Shown here in pieces: positions 16,194 to 24,016 of a stretch of 64,000 nucleotides of DNA. This DNA comes from Furfurilactobacillus entadae (GTDB lineage Bacteria > Bacillota > Bacilli > Lactobacillales > Lactobacillaceae). The translations under genes were made by a program, and so were the position numbers. The stretch's first letter is position 1. Every line of letters begins with the position of its first letter. Location of the stretch: assembly GCF_045862745.1 (NCBI RefSeq), contig NZ_BQXN01000002.1, positions 1 through 64,000 of the forward strand. The letters run 5' to 3'. The notes below the pieces were generated by a model. The model had not been told where the DNA came from. It did no database searches and saw only the letters and a list, made by a program, of their open reading frames with translations.

Positions 16194-17645
16194 CTACCGC
16201 AGTGAGAGCTTTACAACGGCTTCAACGCGCGCCGTTTGTGGGAACATGTCAATGGATTGAATGTAATCAACCCGGTACGCGTCGCTTAGATCAACGAGGT
16301 TTTGCGCCAGTGTTGAAGGGTTACAGGAAACGTAAACGAACCGCTCAGGGCGAACCTGGAGAATGGTGTCGATCATTGTTTCTGCCAGTCCAGCACGTGG
16401 CGGGTCAACGACCAACGCATCCGGTCGCCAGCCCTGACTGACCCATTGTGGAAGCAACCCTTCGGCCGTTCCGACAAAGTATTCAGCGTTTGTCACGTTG
16501 TTAAGGGCCACGTTACGGTTGGCGTCATCAATGGCTTCGGCGATGTTATCCATCCCGCGAACTTCTCCGGCACGGTCTGCCAGGGCAATCCCGATGGTCC
16601 CGACGCCAGAATAAGCGTCAACCAGGCGATCGGCATGATCAAGGGCCAATGCGTTGATGGCTTCTTGATACAGCCGGACCGTTTGCTTGGGATTGAGTTG
16701 CAAGAACGCACGGGGGGACAGTTCAAACTTTTTCCCGAGGAGTTCTTCTGTAATGTAGTCTTGACCAGCAAGTTTGATGGTTTCGTCACCCCACACAAGG
16801 GACGTTTTCCCGGGGTTAATGTTTTGCATGACGGAAACGACCTGGGGGAGCTGTTCTTCAATGGCCATTAACAATTGGTGCTTGTGGGGCAGTTTTGGTG
16901 TGTTGGTAACCAACGTGACCTGAACTTCACCCGTTGCCTCAGAAGAACGCACGACAAGGGTTTTGACGATGCCGGAATTATGGTCTTCATCATAGATGGG
17001 AATCTGTAAGTCTTCCAGTAACTTTGCGAGGGCACGGACAACCGTCAGCGTGGCCTCGTTTTGGGTGCTTGCGGCGGGGAGATCCACTAAATCGTGAGAC
17101 CCCTCTTTGTACAGGCCGGCAATAACGTGGCCATCTCGCATCCGGACCTGAAACTGGGCTTTATTCCGGTAGTGATAAGGGGTATCCATCCCAATGGTTG
17201 GCCGGATGTCGTAGTTTTCCCAGCCACGGGGTTGAAACTTTTCTAGTGACTGGGCGATGACGTCCTGCTTAAAGGCAAGCTGTTCAGGGTAGGCAAGGTG
17301 TTCAAGCTCAAACCCACCAACAACGCCAGCCTGTTCATCAAGGGGGGCAACCCGGTGGGGACTGGCTGTCCGCACCTGACGTAACTTAGCGTTTAAAAAG
17401 TGGTTGGCGACATGGGTAACTTCGACGACGACAACTTCTTCTGGAAGCGCACCGGGGACAAATGTAATCTTGCGTTTGTAGTAGCCGATCCCTTCACCGT
17501 TAATGCCGAGGCGTTTGATGGTCAACGGAAACCGCTGGCCAACCGTCACTTCAACGGCGGGCGCCGCTTGCCGACGTTGGTTGTCATTTCGTGACCGGTC
17601 GAAACGACCTGGTCGCCGAGAGTAATCATTATTTCTTGGTTTCAT
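16194..17645 (-). CDS. rlmD: 23S rRNA (uracil-C5)-methyltransferase, RlmD/RlmCD type
   Basis: This SAM-dependent enzyme makes 5-methyluridine at 23S rRNA position 1939 (in some Firmicutes also 747). It has 483 residues. A basic N-terminal tail rich in Arg/Asn is followed by a TRAM domain (residues about 38-95). The SAM motif Asp-Ala-Tyr-Ser-Gly-Val-Gly-Thr-Ile-Gly comes next, then Asp-Pro-Pro-Arg-Ala-Gly and the catalytic Ser-Cys-Asn-Pro-Ser-Thr. The iron-sulphur cysteines of the E. coli enzyme are absent, as in most Gram-positive members. ATG 17645, with GGAG before it, is preferred to the earlier in-frame start at 17660. Confidence 0.9.
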   Translation of the reverse strand: MKPRNNDYSRRPGRFDRSRNDNQRRQAAPAVEVTVGQRFPLTIKRLGINGEGIGYYKRKITFVPGALPEEVVVVEVTHVANHFLNAKLRQVRTASPHRVAPLDEQAGVVGGFELEHLAYPEQLAFKQDVIAQSLEKFQPRGWENYDIRPTIGMDTPYHYRNKAQFQVRMRDGHVIAGLYKEGSHDLVDLPAASTQNEATLTVVRALAKLLEDLQIPIYDEDHNSGIVKTLVVRSSEATGEVQVTLVTNTPKLPHKHQLLMAIEEQLPQVVSVMQNINPGKTSLVWGDETIKLAGQDYITEELLGKKFELSPRAFLQLNPKQTVRLYQEAINALALDHADRLVDAYSGVGTIGIALADRAGEVRGMDNIAEAIDDANRNVALNNVTNAEYFVGTAEGLLPQWVSQGWRPDALVVDPPRAGLAETMIDTILQVRPERFVYVSCNPSTLAQNLVDLSDAYRVDYIQSIDMFPQTARVEAVVKLSLR

Positions 17646-17797
17646 TAGTACTCCATTCATGGACTTAAACTGGATAATTAATGCCTATCATAGCATGTTT
17701 TTCATGGTGAAGCTTGTTCCCGGGGAGATTCAATGAGGCAAACGGGACAAATTATCGTGGTTGCTTTATGATTAAGAAAATGAAACGGGGGAGAATA

Positions 17798-18454
17798 ATG
17801 ACAGCTTTATTGAGCATGACCGACATTGGCTATGAGGCTCATGGCCGCCAAATTGTAAGTGGGATCGACCTAGCCCTTAAAAAGGGGCAAAACATGACGA
17901 TTGTGGGGCCCTCTGGGTCGGGGAAGAGCACGATCTTGCAGCTACTGGCGCGGATGATTAGTCCAACAAGCGGTACGATGATGTTTGATGGTGCCGACGC
18001 GATGTCCTACGACCCGATGGCATACCGGCGCCGGGTGTCTTACTGTTTTCAACAACCAACGTTGTTTGGGGAAACGGTGGCGGATAACTTAGATTTTCCG
18101 TTTACAATTCGCAATGAATCCGTGGACGTCGCCCGACAGCAGGAACTTTTAAACCAGGTCAATTTACCGCTCGACTATTTAACTCATGACATTACGGAGT
18201 TGTCTGGTGGGGAGCGGCAACGGGTCGCGTTGATTCGTAACTTAGTTTATGTGCCGGACGTCTTACTGTTAGACGAGGTGACGACGGGCTTGGATGCTGA
18301 AAACAAAGCCATCGTCCACCAACTGATTGAGCATTATCGTGGCCGCGGTGGGACCGTGGCGTGGATCACCCACGATGAAACAGAGATTGCGCAGGCCGAT
18401 GAACTTTATCGGATCGAAGCAGGGCATCACGTAACGGAGGCTGCTCATGAATAA
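17798..18454 (+). CDS. ABC transporter ATPase, FetA/YbbL-like
   Basis: This is the ATP-binding half of a two-gene exporter (218 residues). Walker A is Gly-Pro-Ser-Gly-Ser-Gly-Lys-Ser-Thr, the signature is Leu-Ser-Gly-Gly-Glu-Arg-Gln-Arg, Walker B is Val-Leu-Leu-Leu-Asp-Glu, and the switch His is in Ile-Thr-His-Asp. ATG 17798 follows GGGGGAG. Its stop overlaps the permease start by eight bases, so the pair is translationally coupled. E. coli FetAB is linked to iron export and peroxide resistance. Transfer of that role here is inference. Confidence 0.88.
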   Translation: MTALLSMTDIGYEAHGRQIVSGIDLALKKGQNMTIVGPSGSGKSTILQLLARMISPTSGTMMFDGADAMSYDPMAYRRRVSYCFQQPTLFGETVADNLDFPFTIRNESVDVARQQELLNQVNLPLDYLTHDITELSGGERQRVALIRNLVYVPDVLLLDEVTTGLDAENKAIVHQLIEHYRGRGGTVAWITHDETEIAQADELYRIEAGHHVTEAAHE

Positions 18455-19238
18455 TAGTGTGAATGTGAATAACGTCAGTTTGGCATTTGCGGCCGCGTTG
18501 GTGCTAATTGCGCTGATCATTGGGTGGCGGCAAAAGCTCGGGGTCGACCGTGACATGTTGATCGGGGTCGTTCGAGCCATCGTGCAGTTGACCATCGTTG
18601 GGTTCTTACTGAAGTACATCTTTTCCGTCAATAACGCGGTGTTGACGTTAGCGATGATTCTCATCATCATTTTTAACGCTGCTTATAACGCCATGAAACG
18701 TGGTGCGGGAATTCCGCACATATTTTGGTCGTCATTTTGGTCAATTCTGTTAAGCACAGCCATTACGTTAGGCGGGCTGGTGCTATCTGGTGCGATTAAG
18801 TTTATTCCGTCGCAGATGATTCCCATTTCTGGCATGATCGCCAGTAATTCAATGGTGGCCATCGGCTTATGCTACCGGAACATGGAGAGTCTGTTTCGGG
18901 ATCAACGACAACAGGTGTTGGAGCGGCTTGCGCTTGGTGCGAGTGTGCATGACTCGGCCATTGGAATTGTCCGTGAATGTATCAAAACGGGGATGCAGCC
19001 CACAATTGACGCGTCAAAGACGTATGGGATCGTGAGCTTGCCCGGGATGATGTCCGGCCTGATTTTTGCCGGTGTCGACCCCGTTTATGCGATCAAGTAT
19101 CAAATCATGGTGGTCTTTATGCTGTTATCTGCGACAAGCCTTGGGTCGGTCAGTGCGTGCTACCTGGCATACCGGCGGTTCTTCAATGATCAACAACAGC
19201 TGGTGGCCAGCGTGGTTGTCAAAGCTGATAAGTCATAA
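18447..19238 (+). CDS. ABC transporter permease, FetB/YbbM (UPF0014)
   Basis: This is the membrane partner of the ATPase, with 263 residues and about seven helices. The family signature Pro-Ile-Ser-Gly-Met-Ile-Ala-Ser-Asn-Ser-Met is near residue 128. The coupling region Ile-Val-Ser-Leu-Pro-Gly-Met-Met-Ser-Gly follows near residue 195, and both are typical of UPF0014. It is the second and last gene of the pair and ends at a two-way terminator. Confidence 0.88.
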   Translation: MNNSVNVNNVSLAFAAALVLIALIIGWRQKLGVDRDMLIGVVRAIVQLTIVGFLLKYIFSVNNAVLTLAMILIIIFNAAYNAMKRGAGIPHIFWSSFWSILLSTAITLGGLVLSGAIKFIPSQMIPISGMIASNSMVAIGLCYRNMESLFRDQRQQVLERLALGASVHDSAIGIVRECIKTGMQPTIDASKTYGIVSLPGMMSGLIFAGVDPVYAIKYQIMVVFMLLSATSLGSVSACYLAYRRFFNDQQQLVASVVVKADKS

Positions 19239-19255
19239 GTCGAAAAATTACGACG

Positions 19256-19301
19256 GCAAAAACGGCTAACTTCCCGTTCATTGGGAGGTTAGCCGTTTTT
19301 T
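19256..19301. terminator. Two-way terminator
   Basis: AAAAACGGCTAAC pairs with GTTAGCCGTTTTTT between the converging permease genes. Confidence 0.9.
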
Positions 19302-19330
19302 GCAGAAAGACGAAAAGGTTATTGCGTTTA

Positions 19331-20737
19331 TTAGGCACGGTGGCCCGTTTTCTTTAGTAATTTGCTGTGGCGAATGCCATACGTGAAGTAAATCAAGATC
19401 CCGAAGCTAAACCAGATGGCTGAGGCAACCCATGTTTCACCAGGAAGTCGGAACAAGAGGACCATGCAGGCCACACCAGATAAGATTGGAAGGACGGGGT
19501 ACCACGGCACCTTAAAGCCAAGATCATGGTCAATGTCCTGGCGTTTGCGAAGGGGAAGGACCCCGAAGGAAACGAAGGTGAACGCAATCAGCGTACCGAT
19601 GTTAACCAGACTGGTGAGTTGGTCCAGCGGGATTAACCCACCCATGACGGCAATGATGATCGTAACGACCGTTAAGCTGGCCCGTGGCGTGCCGGTGGCC
19701 TTATCAACGGTGCCAAGTTTTTTGGGCAAAAGACCGTCACGGCCAATGGAGTAGACCAGGCGTGAGGAGGAATAGATCATGGCAAGCATCATGGTAAACA
19801 TGCCGGCCAAAGCACCCAGTGAGACTAAGGCAGCCCCCCAGTTTTGGCCCACCCGTTGCAGGGCGAACGCGACTGGATCCGCAACGTTTAATTCCTTGTA
19901 GGAAACGATTCCTGTAAGGACAACAGAAACCGCGACGTAGAGAATGGAAGCAATGATAAGGGTCCCGATGATTCCGATGGGCATGTTCCGTTTGGGATTT
20001 TTAACCTCGGCGGCTGAAGCGGCCACCACGTCAAACCCGAGAAAGGCGAAGAAAACGGCCGAGGCACCAGCAAGAACACCACCCTTGTAGGGGAAGAATG
20101 GGTGCCAGTTAGCGGGTTTAACGTAGAATAAACCGACCACAACGAAGATGAGGATGATGGCGATTTTGACGACCACCATGATGTTTTGCACCTTGGTGGA
20201 CGTTTTCATACCGCCACTAAGTAACCAGGCAACTGCCAGGACGATGAGAACGGCAACAAGGTTGATGTAAGTCCCGTGGGCAGGATCAAACGCACCGGAA
20301 AGGGCCTTTGGCATGTGGATGTTGAATCCTGCAAGGAGGGCGTTAAAGTAGCCAGCCCAGCCGGTAGAAACGGCCGCCACGGAAAGCATGTACTCTAAGA
20401 CCAGCGCCCAGCCAAGTAACCAGCCAATAAACTGACCATAGATGACGTTACCGTAGGAATAGGCAGACCCAGCAATGGGCAGTGCCGATGAAAATTCGGC
20501 ATAACACATGGCGGCAAGGCCACACACAATGGCTGCAATGATAAACGATAAAATGATGGCCGGCCCTGACTTAGTGGCAGCAACGGTCCCGGGGAGAATA
20601 AAGATCCCGGTTCCGATGACGGCCCCGATGCCGAGTGCGATAAGATCCTTTGCAGACATGGATTTAACAAGGCGTTGGTCAGCATCGACATAATCGTCGA
20701 GCGATTCTTGTTGGCGCATTTTTGATAGTATTGACAT
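19331..20737 (-). CDS. APC-superfamily amino-acid permease
   Basis: This twelve-helix amino-acid transporter of 468 residues belongs to the CAT/YfnA-BcaP branch. Helix one carries the substrate-binding Gly-Ile-Gly-Ala-Val-Ile-Gly-Thr-Gly-Ile-Phe, and helix six has Phe-Phe-Ala-Phe-Leu-Gly-Phe-Asp. Relatives carry branched-chain, threonine or cationic amino acids, and the specificity cannot be read here. AGGAG precedes the ATG. About 320 bases of leader lie between the promoter and this gene. They hold a translated-looking 18-codon leader and a terminator, so transcription attenuation by an amino-acid or tRNA signal is likely. Confidence 0.88.
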   Translation of the reverse strand: MSILSKMRQQESLDDYVDADQRLVKSMSAKDLIALGIGAVIGTGIFILPGTVAATKSGPAIILSFIIAAIVCGLAAMCYAEFSSALPIAGSAYSYGNVIYGQFIGWLLGWALVLEYMLSVAAVSTGWAGYFNALLAGFNIHMPKALSGAFDPAHGTYINLVAVLIVLAVAWLLSGGMKTSTKVQNIMVVVKIAIILIFVVVGLFYVKPANWHPFFPYKGGVLAGASAVFFAFLGFDVVAASAAEVKNPKRNMPIGIIGTLIIASILYVAVSVVLTGIVSYKELNVADPVAFALQRVGQNWGAALVSLGALAGMFTMMLAMIYSSSRLVYSIGRDGLLPKKLGTVDKATGTPRASLTVVTIIIAVMGGLIPLDQLTSLVNIGTLIAFTFVSFGVLPLRKRQDIDHDLGFKVPWYPVLPILSGVACMVLLFRLPGETWVASAIWFSFGILIYFTYGIRHSKLLKKTGHRA

Positions 20738-20828
20738 AATTGGTCACTCCTGAAATGTGGCATAGAAAAAGGTATTTTTGACCCTGTGCCAAAAATGCCA
20801 GCTCATTTCATGACGTAGTGAACGCATC

Positions 20829-20873
20829 AAAAAGGCCGTTTGGACGAGGGTTAACAATCATCCAAACGGGCCT
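20829..20873 (-). terminator. Terminator inside the permease leader (attenuator)
   Basis: On the minus strand, GGCCCGTTTGGA pairs with TCCAAACGGCC (one bulge) and is followed by TTTTT. It lies about 90 bases before the permease start and after the leader peptide, so it can only act as an attenuator. Confidence 0.75.
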
Positions 20874-20929
20874 AAAAATTGACAGTTGAAAACGCCGTCA
20901 GCCGAATGGATGCAAACCGGAAGTTTACC

Positions 20930-20959
20930 GTGCTTGCACCCCACTAGCGGTGCAAACAC
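20930..20959 (-). promoter_or_regulatory. Hairpin starting in the leader-peptide stop codon
   Basis: An 11-bp stem (20930-20940 with 20949-20959, one U-G pair) begins at the last base of the leader peptide's TAG. A ribosome halted near the stop would block it. Confidence 0.6.
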
Positions 20960-21015
20960 TAACCAAACAGACTAAACGCAATGCTTGTTGTTAATGAACG
21001 TTGATGTGTTTGCAT
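20959..21015 (-). CDS. Leader peptide, 18 residues
   Basis: A short frame encodes Met-Gln-Thr-His-Gln-Arg-Ser-Leu-Thr-Thr-Ser-Ile-Ala-Phe-Ser-Leu-Phe-Gly. It has AAGGAG seven bases before the ATG, a promoter about 42 bases upstream, and a hairpin and terminator downstream, before the permease gene. This arrangement is that of a regulatory leader peptide. It contains several Thr, Ser and Gln codons but no long run of one amino acid, so the sensed signal is not obvious. Confidence 0.6.
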   Translation of the reverse strand: MQTHQRSLTTSIAFSLFG

Positions 21016-21033
21016 GACGACTCTCCTTAAAAG

Positions 21034-21050
21034 ATGAGAATTTTTCTCAT
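21034..21050 (-). promoter_or_regulatory. Inverted repeat in the leader transcript
   Basis: ATGAGAA and TTCTCAT with a three-base loop lie between the transcription start and the ribosome site of the leader peptide. It could be an operator or an RNA hairpin. Confidence 0.4.
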
Positions 21051-21063
21051 TTCATTGCCATTT

Positions 21064-21092
21064 ACTATAACGAGTTTTGGCAGGGGCGTCAA
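21064..21092 (-). promoter_or_regulatory. Promoter of the permease leader
   Basis: On the minus strand, TTGACG (21092-21087), exactly 17 bases and TATAGT (21069-21064) give a predicted start near 21057. Confidence 0.8.
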
Positions 21093-21246
21093 GCAGGAGT
21101 TTTAAAAAGTGGTTTTTACAAGTGAAGCAATGTTTCTAAATTGTTCTTATTGGGAAAATGAAAATTGTTTCACCAGTCTACCATTTTTAAACGTGGCAAA
21201 GATGGTGTAAACTTAAGGCCTGCGAGAAATGAAACGGAGGATCCTC

Positions 21247-21804
21247 ATGAAAAAACGTGTCTTTGTCATTACCGGCGCGACCGGCACTGGCAAAACCACT
21301 GTCAGTGATTACTTACGGGATTATTATCACATGCCGAAGGTAATTACCCATACAACGCGCCCACCACGAAAGGGTGAGATTAACGGCGTTGATTACTATT
21401 TTGAAGATAATGCATCGTTTGATAAAAACCATTACTTGGAACAAGTTGAATACGCGGGTTACCGGTATGGCTCTTCAGAAGAAGGCCTGGAGGCAGGCTT
21501 TGAAAAGAACCCCTACCTGACCATTGTGCTTGATACGAAGGGTGCGGTCACGTATGCCGAAGAACTGGGCGACGAGGTGGTGATCATCTTTTTGACGGTC
21601 AGTCAGGATGAAGAACTGATTGACCGAATGACCCGGCGCGGTGACGATACGGTGATGTTGCAGGAACGACTGGACAGTCCAGAGTACCGGCGTGACCTCA
21701 CACTGCCAGCGGCACTAGCCGATGTTGCCCACGTGATCGTGAATGATGATTTAGAATCAACGAAGCAAAAGATCGATGCTCTGGTAAGCACCATTATTGG
21801 CTAA
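21247..21804 (+). CDS. Guanylate-kinase-like nucleotide kinase
   Basis: This 185-residue P-loop kinase resembles guanylate kinase (GMP to GDP). The P-loop is Gly-Ala-Thr-Gly-Thr-Gly-Lys-Thr-Thr and the GMP-binding block is Thr-Thr-Arg-Pro-Pro-Arg-Lys-Gly-Glu...Tyr-Tyr-Phe. The usual Ser-Gly-Pro-Ser-Gly P-loop of essential Gmk is altered and the chain is shorter. It is therefore probably a second copy beside the housekeeping enzyme, as is seen in lactobacilli. GGAGG precedes ATG 21247. It is followed by its own terminator. Confidence 0.8.
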   Translation: MKKRVFVITGATGTGKTTVSDYLRDYYHMPKVITHTTRPPRKGEINGVDYYFEDNASFDKNHYLEQVEYAGYRYGSSEEGLEAGFEKNPYLTIVLDTKGAVTYAEELGDEVVIIFLTVSQDEELIDRMTRRGDDTVMLQERLDSPEYRRDLTLPAALADVAHVIVNDDLESTKQKIDALVSTIIG

Positions 21805-21824
21805 ACTAAATAAGCGTTAAAAAT

Positions 21825-21867
21825 GATGGCTGCTGACCTAACCGAGGGATGGTGGCCATCTTTTTTT
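21825..21867 (+). terminator. Terminator after the kinase gene
   Basis: GATGGC and GCCATC flank a 24-base loop and are followed by seven T. Confidence 0.65.
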
Positions 21868-21927
21868 GTGATCAGAAAGGGCGTTTGCGCTGTTGTTTTA
21901 TGAGAACATCTGGTAAACTGCTTAATA

Positions 21928-21939
21928 GTAATGATTACG
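21928..21939. promoter_or_regulatory. Zur-type operator
   Basis: GTAATGATTACG is the core of the Firmicute Zur box (CGTAATNATTACG, one mismatch). It lies 27 bases before the Fur-family gene, which suggests autoregulation. Confidence 0.55.
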
Positions 21940-21965
21940 CTTTTAAACGATAAAGGAGGCCGCTC

Positions 21966-22400
21966 ATGGATACTGACGAGCAACGGGCTGTCGCGGTGTT
22001 ACAACAGAACCATTTGAAGGTGACGAAACAACGCCGGACCTTATTGTCATGTTTATGTAAACAGCCGGACCACTACACAGATGTTACCCGACTAGACGCG
22101 TACATGCGGGATTATTATCCTGGGATGAGTCACGCGACCATCTACCGCAACATCAAAGAATTTGCGGACATTGGGCTAGTTGAACAGCAGATGGATGGCG
22201 ATCAGGCACGGGTCAAGTTTCAGTGTGACTTTAGTAACCTGCACCACCACCACTTCATTTGCCGCAACTGCGGTAAGGTGACGGAAGTGAAAATGTGCCC
22301 AGAAAGTTTCTTTGAAGAACAGCTGCCCGGCGCTAAGATCGAGGGCCACCGGTTCGAAATGTACGGACTATGTGCGGACTGCGTTGCTGCCGAAGCGTAG
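21966..22400 (+). CDS. Fur-family regulator, probably Zur
   Basis: This 144-residue metal-dependent repressor has an N-terminal winged helix with the recognition segment Ser-His-Ala-Thr-Ile-Tyr-Arg-Asn. The metal site His-His-His-His-Phe is followed by Cys-Arg-Asn-Cys and a final Cys-Ala-Asp-Cys, giving the four structural zinc cysteines. The family splits into Fur, Zur and PerR. The GTAAT-N-ATTAC box upstream fits Zur, so zinc-responsive control is the best guess. No zinc uptake genes are in the window. AAAGGAGG lies six bases before the ATG. Confidence 0.85.
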   Translation: MDTDEQRAVAVLQQNHLKVTKQRRTLLSCLCKQPDHYTDVTRLDAYMRDYYPGMSHATIYRNIKEFADIGLVEQQMDGDQARVKFQCDFSNLHHHHFICRNCGKVTEVKMCPESFFEEQLPGAKIEGHRFEMYGLCADCVAAEA

Positions 22401-22433
22401 CAAGAAAAGTTATTAAATTCCATCTAAAATTAG

Positions 22434-22466
22434 TCCCGTCAACGGGTTATGTTGGCGGGATTTGTT
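22434..22466 (+). terminator. Terminator after the Fur-family gene
   Basis: TCCCGTCAAC pairs with GTTGGCGGGA and is followed by TTTGTTT. Confidence 0.65.
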
Positions 22467-22557
22467 TATACTGAGAGCTTGAGAACGGGTCGTGACCGAA
22501 ACCGACCACCAGGTAGTTAAGCCATTAATAATTGTCAATGAAAAAGGGAGTTAATTT

Positions 22558-23010
22558 ATGGATCATCGAATTCCGCCGTTTGTCACCCCGGTTGCCGTGG
22601 TGTCCATCATTCTAGCGTTATCGGCAACAAACATCGTGGTCAACAAAGTGACCAATACCTCTGAGGGCTCCGCAGTGAGTCGAAAGGTCAGCAGCAGTAG
22701 CGTGGCCACCGATTCAACGGCAAAGTCCTCACAAAGTAAAAGCGAGGACACGTCAAAATCGAGTGATGACTCAACCAAGGTTAGCAGTGTGAGTTCCGAC
22801 AGTGAGTCAACGGGTACAACGGCTAACAAGGAAAGTAGTGCAACAAAGACCAGTGAATCAACGGACAGCACTGCTAATTCAACGAGTGAAAGTACCGGAT
22901 CGACGGGGAACGTGACGGGCAACACGAAGACAACAACGGGTGGCACAAACACCACGGGCACAACGACTGATAATACGACCACTGGCACAACAACGAACAC
23001 ACAAAATTAA
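22558..23010 (+). CDS. Ser/Thr-rich membrane-anchored surface protein
   Basis: In this 150-residue protein an N-terminal hydrophobic stretch (residues 8-29) could be an uncleaved signal anchor. The rest is almost entirely Ser, Thr, Asn, Gly, Glu and Lys, and the final 45 residues are Thr/Gly/Asn repeats. Such low-complexity stalks are typical of cell-wall-spanning or glycosylated surface segments. There is no LPxTG motif and no recognisable domain. AAAGGGAG precedes the ATG. It lies 20 bases before a membrane protein gene, so the two probably form an operon. Confidence 0.75.
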   Translation: MDHRIPPFVTPVAVVSIILALSATNIVVNKVTNTSEGSAVSRKVSSSSVATDSTAKSSQSKSEDTSKSSDDSTKVSSVSSDSESTGTTANKESSATKTSESTDSTANSTSESTGSTGNVTGNTKTTTGGTNTTGTTTDNTTTGTTTNTQN

Positions 23011-23030
23011 TCGCGTTAGGAGGCGAACAG

Positions 23031-23843
23031 ATGCTAACACTACTCGACATGGCCAATCATTTTCTTGGTTACTTTAACGTCAATACAAAGCTAAAGGGAC
23101 GCATTTACACTGTTTTAGGCCTAGTTGGCGATTGGTATTTGCTGTACATCGGGATTCGGTTTATTCAAAATGGCGGCTACCTCCGGGGCATCCTGCTCAT
23201 TGCAGTCTTTTTATTCTTACTTTACTGTTCTGTGGTCAACGTGTTTTATTACTTCCTAAAACGGCGGTTTGCCCTCGATCCATCGGAGAAAATTGCCAAG
23301 GTGTTGGGTGATGAACGGTTGAAGGAACAAGAACATCAGCTGACAGATAACGAGCGCATGGGGCAGTTTGTCCCGTCAAGCGGCCTGTATGATCATAAAC
23401 AGGTGGTTCCCACGAAGGTTGAAATTAACGGGACGGGCCATAAAAATCTCGCGACCATTGCCGCACAATTACAAGAGGTTAACTTGTTACCACAAGATTA
23501 TGCTGGGCAAGATGACCAAGAAATTTTGGCAAAGGCTCGGGAAACGCATGAACCGGTTTTTGCTGTAGGTGCCGGGGTGCCGTTACCCTACTTTGATCTC
23601 CGGCAAGTCGACAGCCACTTCGTCGTTTATGCCGGCATGAACCAGATGACGGCCCTTCCAATTGGGCGAATCGCCCGGGTGGGGTTATCCGATGTGAAGG
23701 AAGCCAACCAACGTTTTCAGTTATTTATTGCGACCGCTGTGTTGCAGGGTGGCCCAGCAAAAACGGCTGGTCGATCGAGTGTCATTGAGGAGCGGTATCC
23801 TTACACCATCAAGGTGGACGTCGCTTTTAATGAACGTCATTAA
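23031..23843 (+). CDS. Lactobacillaceae membrane protein (DUF6681-like)
   Basis: This 270-residue protein has two predicted helices near the N-terminus (about 24-45 and 52-75). A large soluble domain then includes Val-Phe-Ala-Val-Gly-Ala-Gly-Val-Pro-Leu-Pro-Tyr-Phe-Asp. I recall such proteins as a lactobacilli-specific family, DUF6681, but I am not sure of that assignment and the function is unknown. TTAGGAGG precedes the ATG. It is coupled to the Ser/Thr-rich surface protein upstream. Confidence 0.7.
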   Translation: MLTLLDMANHFLGYFNVNTKLKGRIYTVLGLVGDWYLLYIGIRFIQNGGYLRGILLIAVFLFLLYCSVVNVFYYFLKRRFALDPSEKIAKVLGDERLKEQEHQLTDNERMGQFVPSSGLYDHKQVVPTKVEINGTGHKNLATIAAQLQEVNLLPQDYAGQDDQEILAKARETHEPVFAVGAGVPLPYFDLRQVDSHFVVYAGMNQMTALPIGRIARVGLSDVKEANQRFQLFIATAVLQGGPAKTAGRSSVIEERYPYTIKVDVAFNERH

Positions 23844-23886
23844 AATGATCGTCAGGACACAAAATTAAAGCAATTTGAGTAAAATC

Positions 23887-23930
23887 GTGGGCGTGTCAGA
23901 GCTGGTCAGCTTTGACACGCCCACTTCGTT
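23887..23930 (+). terminator. Terminator after the membrane protein gene
   Basis: The 12-bp stem GTGGGCGTGTCA...TGACACGCCCAC is followed by a short TTCGTTT. Confidence 0.75.
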
Positions 23931-24016
23931 TGGACTAAACTTAATAAACGACCTTAAGAATTAACTCGTTTTTAAAACGGAGTGGGTCGAGATTATTTGA
24001 GGGTGAGGAACCGAGT

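Noticed and set aside
20738..21060. T-box riboswitch before the permease
   Set aside because: The conserved T-box antiterminator sequence and specifier loop are absent; the elements fit a leader peptide better.
22470..22520. ZTP or similar riboswitch because of GGTCGTGACCG
   Set aside because: Only a small GGTCG/CGACC hairpin; the other conserved parts of the ZTP motif are missing.
22563..23000. A 145-residue Val/Leu-rich frame opposite the surface protein
   Set aside because: It is a shadow of the Ser/Thr repeat on the other strand, without a ribosome site.
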